From contig BFEA01000105.1 in the NCBI GenBank assembly GCA_003427395.1, positions 2,389,722 to 2,427,211 on the forward strand: a DNA stretch of 37,490 nucleotides, written 5' to 3'. The first letter of the stretch is position 1; every line of letters begins with the position of its first letter. A model generated the notes under the pieces. It made no database searches. It saw only the letters and a program-made list of their open reading frames with translations, and was not told where the DNA came from. Shown here one piece after another: positions 10,152 to 20,063 of the stretch. Source of the stretch: Chara braunii. Lineage: Eukaryota; Streptophyta; Charophyceae; Charales; Characeae. The position numbers and the translations under genes were made by a program.

Positions 10152-11415
10152 CCTATCCCAGGGCAGCCCATGATTGAGACGGCGACAGCCCCCCTTGCGG
10201 CCTATGTAACACCCCCGCCCCCTTCTACCAACCCCCTGACTTCACCAACCTATTCCCAGGGCAGCTTTCCCCCTNNNNNNNNNNNNNNNNNNNNNNNNNN
10301 NNNNNNNNNNNNNNNNNNNNNNNNNNNNNNNNNNNNNNNNNNNNNNNNNNNNNNNNNNNNNNNNNNNNNNNNNNNNNNNNNNNNNNNNNNNNNNNNNNNN
10401 NNNNNNNNNNNNNNNNNNNNNNNNNNNNNNNNNNNNNNNNNNNNNNNNNNNNNNNNNNNNNNNNNNNNNNNNNNNNNNNNNNNNNNNNNNNNNNNNNNNN
10501 NNNNNNNNNNNNNNNNNNNNNNNNNNNNNNNNNNNNNNNNNNNNNNNNNNNNNNNNNNNNNNNNNNNNCCCCCCTCCGATCACCCTGCCGAGTCCCCCCC
10601 CACCGCTCCCCTCTCAATCCCCACCACTGTGCCCTTCACCGCCACCCCCTCTCCCAGAAGACCCACCTCCACTAACCCCTCTTGTCCCCGGCTCTCCGTC
10701 CTTGCACTCCTGCTGACTGAATTTCTGACGCTACTCAGATACTCACAAGTCTGGCAATGGCCAGGCAACATCTTCAGCAGCATCTCCAAGACCGCAGCAT
10801 AAGACAGTGATCAAAAGGACAAAGCTGACGTGGGGGAAGGAGTGACAGAACTGTCCAAGATACCCATCGAACAACGAAGCTGAGTGACATGGAATAGCCA
10901 GTTTGGGGAAATAAAAGGAAACGTTTTATGGGTCAGGGGTTCTGCCGGAAGACTCTCGTGCATCTGCATGGCCTCACTCAGTGTAATGCGCAGACACGCT
11001 ACACCGCAGTCCCAGCATAGCACAACTCACACGAATGGTATAAATCACACCTCATGGCACCAAGTTCCGAAGGGTGGGGGTAGGGGAACGGGAGGTTTGC
11101 TTGCCTACATGCGCTGGTGGGAAACGTCGTGGTAGTGCTAGCACCAAAGTCTGAGACAACAAGACTCTGAGGTTGCATGCTGGGCGAATGACGACAAACA
11201 GAACACTATAATTTAGTAATTAAGATCTGCTTCCAGCAATCTTGACAACACACATGGGTCCAGCGGCGACCATCACTTACCGTGCACCATCATGTAGGCA
11301 GCCAACTTAGGTAGCTGTGTAGGTCTACCTGTGTGCTCTCCCTCCTTCAGGAGGGCCCTTACTGCAGTAAAATCACAGATCAGTCCAAACAGACAACTGT
11401 AATGGCTTATGTTCC
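10152..11415. other. No gene recognised; contains the large assembly gap
   Basis: Pro/Thr/Ser-coding C-rich DNA flanks the N run at 10275-10568 on both sides, suggesting that the gap covers a C-rich repeat. Open frames through the Ns are artefacts. From 10800 to 11415 I see nothing recognisable. Confidence 0.6.
10275..10568. other. Assembly gap (294 N)
   Basis: An unbroken run of N. The flanks CTTTCCCCCT and CCCCCCTCCGATC are both C-rich. Confidence 0.99.
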
Positions 11416-11545
11416 GGGACGCTGGACCCGCTTTCCGGCAGGTGCTGGTCCCCACGAAATAGATGGAGCCTCCCAGACAGTGCTACTAGCGGTGTCTGCT
11501 CCTATCAGCACCCCTAACACTACCTCAGGTTGTTTTAAAAAAAGA
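11416..11545 (+). repeat. Hairpin module, copy 4
   Basis: GGGACGCTGGACCCGCTTTC, then GGTGCTGGTCCCCACGAAATA, GATGGAGCC, and a weakened second hairpin (CTACTAGCGGTG ... CACCCCTAAC), then A-rich DNA. No LINE coding sequence precedes it. Confidence 0.75.
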
Positions 11546-11801
11546 AGCAAAGAAGGAAAATCAACAGCCAGAAATGAAGGATTTAGCCAAGTGGGACTTG
11601 GCCCAAGGTTGGAGGTACAAAACCTGGTTAAATTCAAAGTGTTTTCAGAATAACAGACTCAAATAATTCTGCTTCTGTTGATGGAAAACAGAGCAGAATT
11701 TAGGGGAAAAAAAAAAAAAAAAAAACAGAGCAGAATATCTAGCTGCCCAAGGAAATAAGAAAGGAAAAAAGAAGGGAGACAGAGAATATCTAGCAGCCAT
11801 T

Positions 11802-12355
11802 TCTCAGAAGGCACTCCCTGCCTTCTCAGGCTGGGGGCCAAGTCCCACTAGCAAAGTTTTTTGAGACAACTGCGCCTGTGACTGCTGCACAGTTCAGAAT
11901 TTGCAGAAATAACAGTCCACTGCAAGATTGGGCCGTGAGCAGTTCGAAACAGCAAGAAAAACAGTAAACTACGTGTTCGACGTCCTACCGGTTCATAATT
12001 GGCAAAAACGGGAGGTGGCCTGGGCTAGTGGTACCCCCCCCTTTATCCCGTGGCCTGGCCTGGGAGCAGGTACCGGTAGCAGGCCCTCCGTCAGGACGAC
12101 AGAACAAGGCATTTGGGAAACAGTCGACTATGTGTTCCACAGCCTCCTCTTTTGCCAATTATGAACAGGTAGGCCGTCGAACAAGTAGTTTACTGTTTTT
12201 CTTGCTGTTTCGAACTGCTCACGGCCCAATCTAAGCTTGCAGTGGACAATTATTTCTGCAAATTCTGAACTGTGCAGCAGTCACAGGCACAGTTCTCTCT
12301 CAGAAGGCACTCCCTACCTTCTCAGGCTGGGGGTCAAGTCCCACTAGCAAAGTTT
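11802..12355. mobile_element. Foldback element with ~155-bp arms inside a 59-bp direct repeat
   Basis: The left arm, 11863-12019, is nearly the reverse complement of the right arm, 12137-12297. Shared blocks are CCTGTGACTGCTGCACAGTT, CAGAATTTGCAGAAATAA, GGGCCGTGAGCAGTTCGAA, ACAGCAAGAAAAACAGTAAA and TTCATAATTGGCAAAA. The ~120-bp centre has no ORF of note. A direct repeat (TCTCAGAAGGCACTCCCT ... CACTAGCAAAG) flanks it at 11802-11860 and 12298-12355. The flanking repeat is too long for a normal target duplication, so it may be part of the element. Confidence 0.8.
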
Positions 12356-12566
12356 TTTTTCTCAGATGCACTGCTGGATGCATCCTCTTGAGTTTCAAGG
12401 ACTACACAGCCATTTTGTCCAGATTTCCTAACACATTGATCATTCCAGAGATTTCCAATTTTCCAAATTTTAAGAACCTTGCAAGGTTCTCTGTGGTGTG
12501 AGGTGAAATTGAGAGAAGAATGTAGCTTACTTCAAAAAAAAAAAAAAAAGAGGACTGATCTCTTCA

Positions 12567-12850
12567 GAGTCGAGAGGACACCCTTCAAATCTGATTTGTG
12601 GTGGCTCCCTATTGGCTGAAAGCCTGAAGCACAATCGTTTTTTTTTTCTTTTTTTTTCTTTTTCTGAGCTCTCCAGACTAGAGAGGGGCACTCTTATCAC
12701 CTCCTCAAGTGAAACCGTTTTTTTGTTTTCCTGGAGTTTTCAGAAGAACAAAAAAAAAAGAGTGGAGAGGGTACCTGCCAAATTTGATTTGTGGTGGGTT
12801 CCTCTTGGCTGAAAGCCTGAAGCACAACCGTTTTTCACTTTTGGAAACCA
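12567..12850 (+). repeat. Direct repeat pair around T-rich spacer
   Basis: Two ~70-bp copies (12567-12640 and 12762-12835) share GGCTGAAAGCCTGAAGCACA, the block TTTGTGGTGG and a following CGTTTTT. Confidence 0.75.
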
Positions 12851-13380
12851 CAACCTTCTCAAGGACATTGTCCTTGAAACTGTTTTTCTAGTTCTTTTTT
12901 TAAACAAATTTAAATGACCTCTCTTTTGATAGCCGGAAAACGGGTCCCGTATCCCTTACATATGTGCCATGGTCTCGTGGAGCTGGGCGACGCACTCCCC
13001 ACCTGGCTCATTCGCTACCGCAGCCTATGAAGCACTTAAACCACCAGTACTTGGCCCAGCTATTGATGCCGAGCCGGGAAACGCCCTGCGCGCGCGGCAG
13101 TTCGTTTCAATTTTGGCGGGCGCCCCCATCCGTTGTGGTCTGGTACCCCGAAGCCCATCGGTCGCGGCGTGTTAACGGGAAACCCCCACAGCCGATGTAT
13201 GGGCCAAGTACTAGTGGTTTAAGAGAAACAGGTCGGTATTTCTTTTTTTTTTGTTTTTTTAGAGAAACACCTGCCGAAATTTCGATGACATGTGGAACAA
13301 CAAAGCAGAAAAGTCCTCGAAAATTTTGAACACCGCCAACAATTTTTCTCAAGGACTCCTCCTTCCAACTCAAAATCTCG
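12851..13380. other. No gene recognised
   Basis: A fragment of the hairpin module lies on the minus strand near 12930-12955 (GGGATACGGGACCCGTTTTC when reversed). GC-rich DNA at 12960-13215 gives only unrecognisable frames. Confidence 0.5.
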
Positions 13381-13424
13381 CCGCTCTGTCAAACCAGACC
13401 AACTGCACAATCAATGCGATCAGA

Positions 13425-13690
13425 TCAGCCCCCTCAGCCCCCCCTGTGTGAGAGGGTTCAAGACCACTTGCGTCACCAGCGACCTACTGGTCGGTGTTCT
13501 CTTTCTTTCCCTTTCTTTCTTTCTTTTTTTCTGCGCAACTCCACTGTTCCAGTGCCCAGGATTTACTTTCCTGTCCACTGGGCTAGTGTTAGGGATTTAT
13601 TTTTTGGCCCACTGGGCCAGTGTAAAGGTACGAATGTCCCACTGGGCCAGTGTAAAGGAATGAATGTTCCAATATGTTTGGAGGGGTTGC
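13425..13690 (+). repeat. Dispersed repeat with CACTGGGCCAGTG units, copy 2
   Basis: Matches 5575-5850 (GAGGGTTCAAGACCACTTG, CAGCGACCTACT, C/T tract) and ends in CCACTGGGCCAGTGTAAAGG-type units at ~13577, 13608 and 13638. Confidence 0.75.
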
Positions 13691-14111
13691 GCGGAAAACC
13701 GACTGAGCAGTGAGCACACAATTGACAGCTGTGGAGATTTTTTGGGTTAAAAAATAAAACTTAAAAAGTTACAAAACCTGATGCAGTTTAGCATGTTGTT
13801 CATGGTAGCAGACTCAGATTCTGCTTCTGCTACTGGAGAACAGAATACAATATCTAGCAGCCGAAGGTGTAAAAAAAAAAAACAAAAAAAAAAACAAGGA
13901 ACTCCCTGCCTTCTCAGCATGGAAGGAGCCCTATGGAAATTTTTTATTTCTTCTCTTTTGGGCAGCAAGTTTTGCCTTTCTTTTTTATGTTGAAGTTTTG
14001 CTTCAAGGCAGAAGAAGATGGAGCCACTACCCCCCTTTCAGACTGATTCAGATTCTGGCCACAAACTTTAGAGAAAAAGGAGCAATCATTATTAAAAGAA
14101 GCCTGGAACCC
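13691..14111. other. No gene recognised; A/T-rich repeat debris
   Basis: Contains A-tracts near 13870-13895. The words CACTCCCTGCCTTCTCAG and GAACAGAATA also occur near 11750-11830, so this is probably a diverged relative of that region. Confidence 0.4.
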
Positions 14112-14200
14112 TTTTTTTTTTCCTTTTTTTTTTGGAGGGGGACAAATGCTCAAGTCTATTCGTGGGGAGCAGCACGTGCTGGGAACCGGGCTCAGCGTCC
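14112..14200 (-). repeat. Hairpin module, minus strand, with T-tract (copy 5)
   Basis: Reversed it reads GGACGCTGAGCCCGGTTCCC, CACGTGCTGCTCCCCACGAA, TAGACTTGAG and then an A-tract (the plus-strand T-tract at 14112-14132). It has the same orientation logic as the other copies. Confidence 0.7.
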
Positions 14201-14426
14201 GATATAGAGTTACACAAGTCGTTTGAGATACCAGGGCCATTACCCGGCTTCGGCTGAGAATCAATATGAGAACTATTGAGAACTATTGAAGAAATTCAAG
14301 AGAATTAAAAAGAGGTTGAAAGACTATGAATGACTACTGACCTCTTTTCAAATGCTCAGAACCCCTAGACTCCCAAACAGAACTCTCTGAAACTGTCCAA
14401 CACTGTCTTATTCCCTGTCGGGCTCT

Positions 14427-14729
14427 CCCAGGCCTCACACTCCCACTCGGCTAGGTTACAGAGCAACACGACTCGCCCCAGCTCCGGCCAGCGTCGTCCC
14501 AACAGCAACCCTTGGTTGCCCCTTGGAATGCCCACCCCAAAGCATCTCCAGATCTCTCTACCAGGCCTCACGCTCCTGCAGTCAGCAGGTTACAGGGCAA
14601 CACCCCAGCACCGGCCAGCGTCTTTCTGGCACCAAACAACCGCAGATCCATGAATGTACCAGTATCAAACAGCCTAAAGCGAGTTGCTAGAAGTCCCGAG
14701 AATCCTAAAGCCTTCTCTTTTTTTTTTTG
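14427..14729 (+). repeat. Direct repeat pair; second unit also at 27552
   Basis: CAGGCCTCAC, AGGTTACAG, GCAACAC and CCGGCCAGCGTC occur at 14427-14504 and 14564-14640. The second unit continues through CGCAGATCCATGAATGTACC to CCTTCTC and a T-tract ending at 14729. That continuation is identical to 27586-27678. Confidence 0.8.
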
Positions 14730-15455
14730 AGAGCACATACAGAAAATTTTTTGAGATAACAGGACTTCAACCCTGCTTTGTCTGAAGAATAAGATCATGA
14801 GCAATTACTAGCCTATTCGCTGAAGAGGAGTTTTAGAAGCAAAAATCGCCATCACAAAGGTCCTATAAATGCTCAAAACCCTCAGAATCCCTAGCAAATC
14901 CTTCAGCCTGGCATCCCTCACAAAGGTAACTGCAGCTCACAGGCTGAGCAAGGCCAAAAACAGCTCTGTAAGCGCCAGGATCTCTTCCAATATATGGGTG
15001 GGGCAAAGGTCCTGTTTGCACGGATTAAAGATGTCAGAGATATTGGCCTTTTTTTTTTTTTTTTTTTTTTGGCCATTAATTATGAAGATGGATGGTCAGC
15101 ATCTCTAAGTCTGTGCTAGTTGGACCTCGCCGCTGACGATCTGTTATAAAATTTCAGAAAAATTATATGGGTCTCATTAGACCCTGCGAGTCTCCCTGAA
15201 AGCTGATTTGAATGGATTATGTTGCATTCCGTTCCATGCCCCCTTGAAACAAAATCCTTGAAAAAAAGGTGAAAACAGTTTCAAGGATGCGCAGGATCTA
15301 GAGGTGGTCCCCCAAACAGAGCCGGGAGCTCCCTCCACAAGGCAGTCTGGCCTGAAGGCACACCATGCACCAGACAACCACTAGGCCCTGCAGCTTGCTG
15401 TCATTCCAGTCATTCAGTCATATGCTTCTACAAAACAACAACTACACAATGTTCA
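14730..15455. other. No gene recognised
   Basis: Includes a T-tract at 15050-15070. Nothing coding or structural stands out on either strand. Confidence 0.5.
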
Positions 15456-15595
15456 GGGATGCTGGACCCGAGCCTCCCGGGGAGTGCTGGTCCCCACCAA
15501 TAGATGGAGCCTCCCGGGGAGTGCTAGTGGTGCCTGCTCCTATCAGCACCCCTAGCATCAGCCCAGGTTGTTCATATTATAAAACAAAAAAAAAA
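15456..15595 (+). repeat. Hairpin module, copy 6 (altered first hairpin)
   Basis: GGGATGCTGGACCC is followed by GAGCCTCCCGGGGAGTGCTGG, a duplication of GCCTCCCGGGGAGTGCT in place of the usual TTTCCAGC arm. Then come CCACCAATAGATGGAG, the second hairpin (GTGCTAGTGGTG ... CACCCCTAGCAT) and an A-rich tail. Confidence 0.75.
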
Positions 15596-16194
15596 AGGAG
15601 AAAACTACCGTGCCGTCACGGTTACAAGTTTAGCAGGCACGTGGCCCCTTTTTTTTTTTTGGAGAAACATCGCACTTTTCATTCCAAATGAGACCACCGG
15701 GGCCAGGGAACACACCCCTACATATCAACCCGGTACAAACTTGCTGAGGCCATTACTCAGCTTAGGCTCCTGGAAACCGGGTCCAGTGTCCATTAGAGGA
15801 ATCTCCAAAAAGAAAGGAAAAATTGCAAAGCAAATCTGTGACAGTACAGTATCCTTGCTACTCAGGGAGGCACCAACATGTTTCTAAAATTGAAACACTA
15901 TTGGCAAACGAACTATGTGCTATAAACTGCAAATCTCGAGAATGCACGAGGAAATTCACGAAAAAATTAAGAAATCAACCCTAAAATTACTTCCAAGAAC
16001 CTGCTAAATTCTTAGATACATATCAACTCTAAAATTATGTCCAAGTGCGTGGTAAAATCTTAGATCGAGATATTGAAGCCGGGCGCATTAATATTGTCGA
16101 CAGAAAATGGATGATTGAAAACAGCCAAGAGAACGGCCACATATAGAGAGTTCAAGGGAATTCAATGAAATGAAGAGGTGGATAACCGCGACCA
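15596..16194. other. No gene recognised
   Basis: Includes a minus-strand scrap of the module near 15770-15795 (TGGAAACCGGGTCCAGTGTCC region). The remainder is AT-rich and featureless. Confidence 0.5.
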
Positions 16195-16600
16195 CAGAAT
16201 GTACAAGTGGGGAAGATATGAGCCGGATTTTCCAGGATGGCACAAAGTCGAGCGTAGGACACTCCCCACACCACTCAAGGCATGGGTGACCCTGTGTCAC
16301 TGTTCCTGCTCTTGGCGATCAGCCACTCTTAGAAGGTGAACGTCACTGTGTCTCCAAATGCAGTTATGGCTGGGAAATGTTTTACCCTTTTGCGCCCGTT
16401 CCCACCGCCATCATGTTGATTTCCCAGATTCTACCGTTAGTACATGTGAGTGCTGAAGATGTGAGCAGGAGTTCCCAGGATGACCACAGGTCGAGTGTAG
16501 AACACTCCCCACGCCACTCAAGGCAAGGGTGACCCTGCATCACTATTTCCTGCGCTTGAAGAGCTATCACTTTCAGAAAATGAACTTCCGTGTGTCCCGG
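16195..16600 (+). repeat. Degenerate direct duplication, about 240-bp spacing
   Basis: Two copies share GAAGAT.TGAGC, TCCAGGATG, GTCGAG.GTAG, ACACTCCCCAC, CCACTCAAGGCA and GGGTGACCCTG. They are non-coding as far as I can see. Confidence 0.65.
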
Positions 16601-16700
16601 TAGGCAGAATGCCAAGCCCTTCCTAATATCGACTAATCAGAAAATAAACTTCCGTGTGTCCCGGTAGGCAGAATGCCAAGCCCTTCCTAATATCAACTAA
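16573..16700 (+). repeat. 64-bp perfect-length tandem duplication
   Basis: 16573-16636 and 16637-16700 are nearly identical (TCAGAAAATGAACTTCCGTG ... CTTCCTAATATCGACTAA). The second unit ends at the base before the 8-bp target site of the hAT-like element. Confidence 0.9.
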
Positions 16701-17080
16701 GTGTACTCCTGTGTAGCATCGGGTTTGGTCTCGAACCCGAACGTTCGGGACCGAACGCCAACGAGTGCCGAAACTTCCCGAACGCGAACGTAAAAAAAAA
16801 AAATAAAAAAAAAATAAAAAAAAAAAATCTCCAAAACATCTGAAAAAAATATATGTGATGTAAAATAATAATACAAGAAACTTTTGCCTTGGAGGTATGG
16901 TCAAATTCGTAACCAAACTCGAGTTAAAAATCCAAAATCAAAAAACAAAGTTTTTTTTTTTTTTTTTTTTTGGAGTATGTTCGGCCGAACGCGTTTGGGT
17001 GGCGTTCGGCCGAACACCCGAACATGTTCGGACGTTCGGAAAAGCTCCGAACATGTTCGGTGTGCTACACAGGTGTACTC
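16701..17080. mobile_element. Non-autonomous hAT-like TIR element with 8-bp TSD
   Basis: The element is 16709-17072 (364 bp). Its ends are a perfect 10-bp inverted repeat, CTGTGTAGCA and TGCTACACAG. It is flanked by the perfect 8-bp direct repeat GTGTACTC (16701-16708, 17073-17080). Subterminal regions on both sides are dense in CCGAAC/GTTCGG, including CCGAACATGTTCGG twice and GTTCGGCCGAAC twice, all palindromes. The centre is A- and T-tract DNA without an ORF. An 8-bp TSD with short TIRs and subterminal repeat clusters is typical of hAT transposons; mobilisation would need a transposase encoded elsewhere. The superfamily is an inference, because the transposase is absent and the TIR does not start CAG. 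Confidence 0.85.
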
Positions 17081-17477
17081 CGTGATTGACTATCTGCATA
17101 CTTGGCTCTCAGACAAAATATGTGGAGTCTAAAAGCAACCTTATATGTAACCATTCACAGGCACTGTGGCCAAAAAGAATCAAGTTAAATAAGAAAAAGA
17201 AGGGATCACAAACAGAACATGAAGTAAATGCACAAAGGATGTAAGGAAGATGGTCTGGCAGTTTCATTCGAGTACCTCAGCACTCTGGGGGCAATCACTC
17301 AACTAGATGCGCGAGCAAAAGGCCTGCTGAATTACCGAAACTAACCTAAATTGTGCCTACATACAAACAAGATGTGCAGAAAAAGACTTACAGAACTACT
17401 AAGTTAAATGCATATCTAGATGCATCACAGCGCCACTCCTGATAGTGTCGGGGCACAGGGCGCTTCATTCCCTCCTT
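17081..17477. other. No gene recognised
   Basis: AT-rich unique-looking DNA with no recognisable coding or repeat structure. Confidence 0.5.
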
Positions 17478-17840
17478 TCAGAGTGCCTTGTGTTGTAGAT
17501 GGGTGAAATGAGACTTGCTGAAGCTCTTGGACATGCCGAAGCGATACCACCGCAGCCGCATGCTCTCCCACTGCGTCCAATTGTGCCGCTCCGCCTTCCA
17601 TGTTTTCCCTAGTAAATCGAGGCAGTAGAGATGGCGTGTCATGAAAGTAAGGCACGCGGCCTTTGGATGGTGAGAAAGGAGCCCCCCCTTTAAATTCCAG
17701 CGAAAGGCTTGAGGGGAGGACGGCTCCTCTGGTGTCGAGATCCTGTTAGGTATGAACGTTGGTATGGAGGTCAGGTGCAGAGCTGCAAGGATGCCTTGGC
17801 GCAAGAGTGCAAACTTTAAGGCACTCTCTAACCCACTCAA
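17478..17840 (-). pseudogene. Possible retroelement protein fragment, unidentified
   Basis: A 120-codon minus-strand frame of ordinary composition (rich in Leu, His, Trp, Arg), containing ILAALHLTSIPTFIPNRI and CLTFMTRHLYCLDLLGKTW. The Leu/Ile-Pro pattern recalls the segment after the RT domain in LINE ORF2 proteins, but it does not align with the other LINE copies in this window, so the class is a guess. It has no start context I trust and no in-frame neighbours. It could equally be an exon of an unknown gene. Confidence 0.35.
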
Positions 17841-18394
17841 GGGCTAGGCTACGCCAGGGCACTGTCGCCATAGCTCTCACACAGCTATGGTACCTGGCAG
17901 GGTAGGCGCCTCGTGGAGAAGATCAGCGTCCACATGCTCAGACGTTGTGTCCTACTCAGCCGCAGCCGGGGACCGGGCACCACCACCGCCGCTATCGCCG
18001 CTTCATCATTAGCGCACGTTTTTCGCACGCCCCCCCCCCCCAACTTTTTTTTTTCGTTCCCCCAATTTCTTTTTGTTTTTTTTCGTTTGTTTTCCAGTTT
18101 TTTTTTGTGGGATAAGTTGTGAAATACCCCTATAACTTGAGATATATGCCAAAATGCCCCTAAAAGATGTGGGTAAAGGGCATTCTTATCCTTGAGCTTG
18201 AGTACCCAGCGTAGGAACGAGTTGGGCAGCATAGTCCTCAAAAGAAAGTAGAAGAGGAGGACTATCGACTTTCGCGTGCGCCTCGGAATGAAGGCCGGTT
18301 ACTCGCGAAGAAACCGGTTTCGGAGGCGTCGAGAGTGTTGTCGAGTCACTCTCGGCGGTGCTCAGTTTCCCTGTTTGCCCTTGCCTTTCAATGG

Positions 18395-18436
18395 GCAGAC
18401 CGGTGTCTGATGCAGATCACTGTTGCACCATAGGCA
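18395..18436 (-). other. CCHC zinc knuckle of the gag remnant
   Basis: Fourteen codons give C-x2-C-x4-H-x4-C, the retroviral-type nucleocapsid knuckle that binds nucleic acid. The frame differs from the adjacent linker ORF, which ends at 18438, showing a small indel at the junction. Confidence 0.9.
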
Positions 18437-19907
18437 ATTAGTGGAATCTCGTGCGCGCCTTGAATGCTAGCTCGGAGATGTTGTATTGGGTCCAAGGGGC
18501 TGGAGCTGCTGCGCCGGGCCCGGGGCTAGATGCAGTGTTTGTCTTCGGCTTGCCGCGTCCTCGGCCTCTACCGGGGCGGCCACCTTCCCGGGCGGCTGCG
18601 AGTCTGTCCCCTTCACTGGCAGACACAGCCTCACTGGTTTGGTCAAACGGCGTTGCTGCCGCGACCACGGCCACTCTTGGTCGATGCTGGTCCCTGCTCG
18701 GGCCTGCCGCAGACGAACGTAGATTCTTCGCCTCCTTGTTCGTAATGATGATCTGCGCGGCCGTGTCAAAAAGTTCCGTCGTCGTCGTCAAGGTGTCCTC
18801 GACGTGAATCAGGGCATTACTTTATGTCGGACAAAACCTTGAGATGAATTAATGGCGGATGGCTTTGAAGCCCATCTGGATGTCTTGGACTGACATCAAG
18901 CGTTGGTAATCAGCGATCCAGTCGGTACTCGGCAGCGTGCCTAAGTTGTTCGAAGACCGTGAGCTTGTCCATAACTTTGATCTCCGACGGCTCAACCTGG
19001 AACCGCTTGTGCCACTCCACCTTCAAATCATCCCAACTGATCTTGGTGTGCAAGTCGGCAGCTACCACTCTGTACTTGGACAAGAGGTTGTCCAACCAAG
19101 CCTGGCACACGCCCCCTGAACGAGAGTACAAGTATGCGTGGTGCTTGTGTTCTTTGACGTTGTGGAGCTGCAGCGTGAGCTCGAATTTGCGGAACCATGG
19201 AATCGGATTTGTCTTGATCGAGTCGCAGAAGATTTCCTGCCCGTCAAACTAGCTGTCTCGCGTGCCTCTGAACTCGAGGTATTGGCAGTGGTACAGATGC
19301 GCTACTGCGACTGTTGCATCGCGGTCTGCTGTAACTGTGTGCCGTCATGGAGGGAGCCGACGTGCATCTCCAATGCTTCGAGGCAATCGGAGGTAGTGGA
19401 AGAGCTTGCATCGGGTGCGGCGACAGGCCGCTGCTCCAGCTGCTGCAGGCGGCTTTGTAATTTAGCTAGCGAGCCGTCGAGGTTGTGGATATCCTCCTGC
19501 TGTGTAATGCATGTAGCCAGGAGGTCAGTGAGATGTGAGAGGAGGAGAGCGATCTTGTTTTCGCAATCCTCCAACTTGCCATTCTCAGCCTCGGTTCGCC
19601 ATTCCGCTGCCATTGTGAGCAAGGTCCGCTCTCCGCTAAATATCTTCTCATGACGTTGGTTCCTTTCTTCATCGGCAACCCTTGCTGCTACCTCGTCATG
19701 CTGGCGCTGTTGTTCAAGTGCCAGCAGACGTGCCTGCTCGGCATCCTCTGCCTTCTTCTTCGCTGCTGCAGCTGCGTCATCTGCCCGTTTCTTTGTCTTG
19801 GTACTCCAAGACAGCATCCGGGCCTGATAGGCCTCGTCTGCTTCACCGGGCCTCTGGTCTATGACGGCTATCTGTGACCGCAACAGCATGTACCAGGCCA
19901 GGGGCCT

Positions 19908-20063
19908 GCTGACGTGGTATTCCTGCTTTGTCGGCTGACGTGTCCTGCTGACGTGTCCTGCTGACGTGTCCTGCTGACGTGTCCTGCTGACGTGGCCTGC
20001 TGACGTGGTCTGTTGGCGTGTCCTGCTGACGTAGTCTGCTGACGTGGCCTGCTGACGTGGCAA
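19908..20063 (-). repeat. Twelve 13-bp tandem units with TGACGTG core
   Basis: Exactly 156 bp: the plus-strand unit GCTGACGTGTCCT is repeated, with the second unit degenerate and others varied at the last four bases. The period gives a 13-residue protein repeat (QQDTSAGHVSRTR) that inflates the gag frame. The core holds the ACGT of bZIP sites. Confidence 0.9.

Larger units (their letters stand above)
18195..20063 (-). pseudogene. gag: Ty3/Gypsy-like gag, frameshifted
   Basis: Broken gag polyprotein of an LTR retrotransposon, read on the minus strand. The likely start is the Met at 19889-19887, because codons upstream of it translate a 13-bp tandem repeat. The N-terminal part (to 19302) is an Ala/Gln/Glu-rich coiled coil (AAAAAKKKAEDAEQARLLAL) with a second helix ending LQSRLQQLEQRP. 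In another frame, PIPWFRKFELTLQLHNVKEH and ISWDDLKVEWHKRFQVEP (about 19215-18975) match the Retrotrans_gag capsid type. After a further shift come DWIADYQRLMSVQDIQMGFK (18930-18850) and a Gly/Arg-rich linker (18791-18438). A CCHC knuckle follows, CLWCNSDLHQTPVC (18436-18395), out of frame with the linker. Traces of protein continue to ~18195 (LLSFEDYAAQLVPTLGTQAQ). Protease, RT and integrase are absent. The element is dead, and the family resembles one I recall from Chara. Confidence 0.85.

Noticed and set aside
10170-10802. 210-codon open frame and opposite-strand frames
   Set aside because: Over half of each is the N gap; the rest is C-rich low complexity.
16260-16560. 5S rRNA (GGGTGACC word)
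   Set aside because: Only the short word is shared; the rest of the 5S sequence and its length do not fit.
18451-19653. Plus-strand frames (18451-18807, 19138-19653)
   Set aside because: They are antisense shadows of the minus-strand gag remnant, which has recognisable domains.
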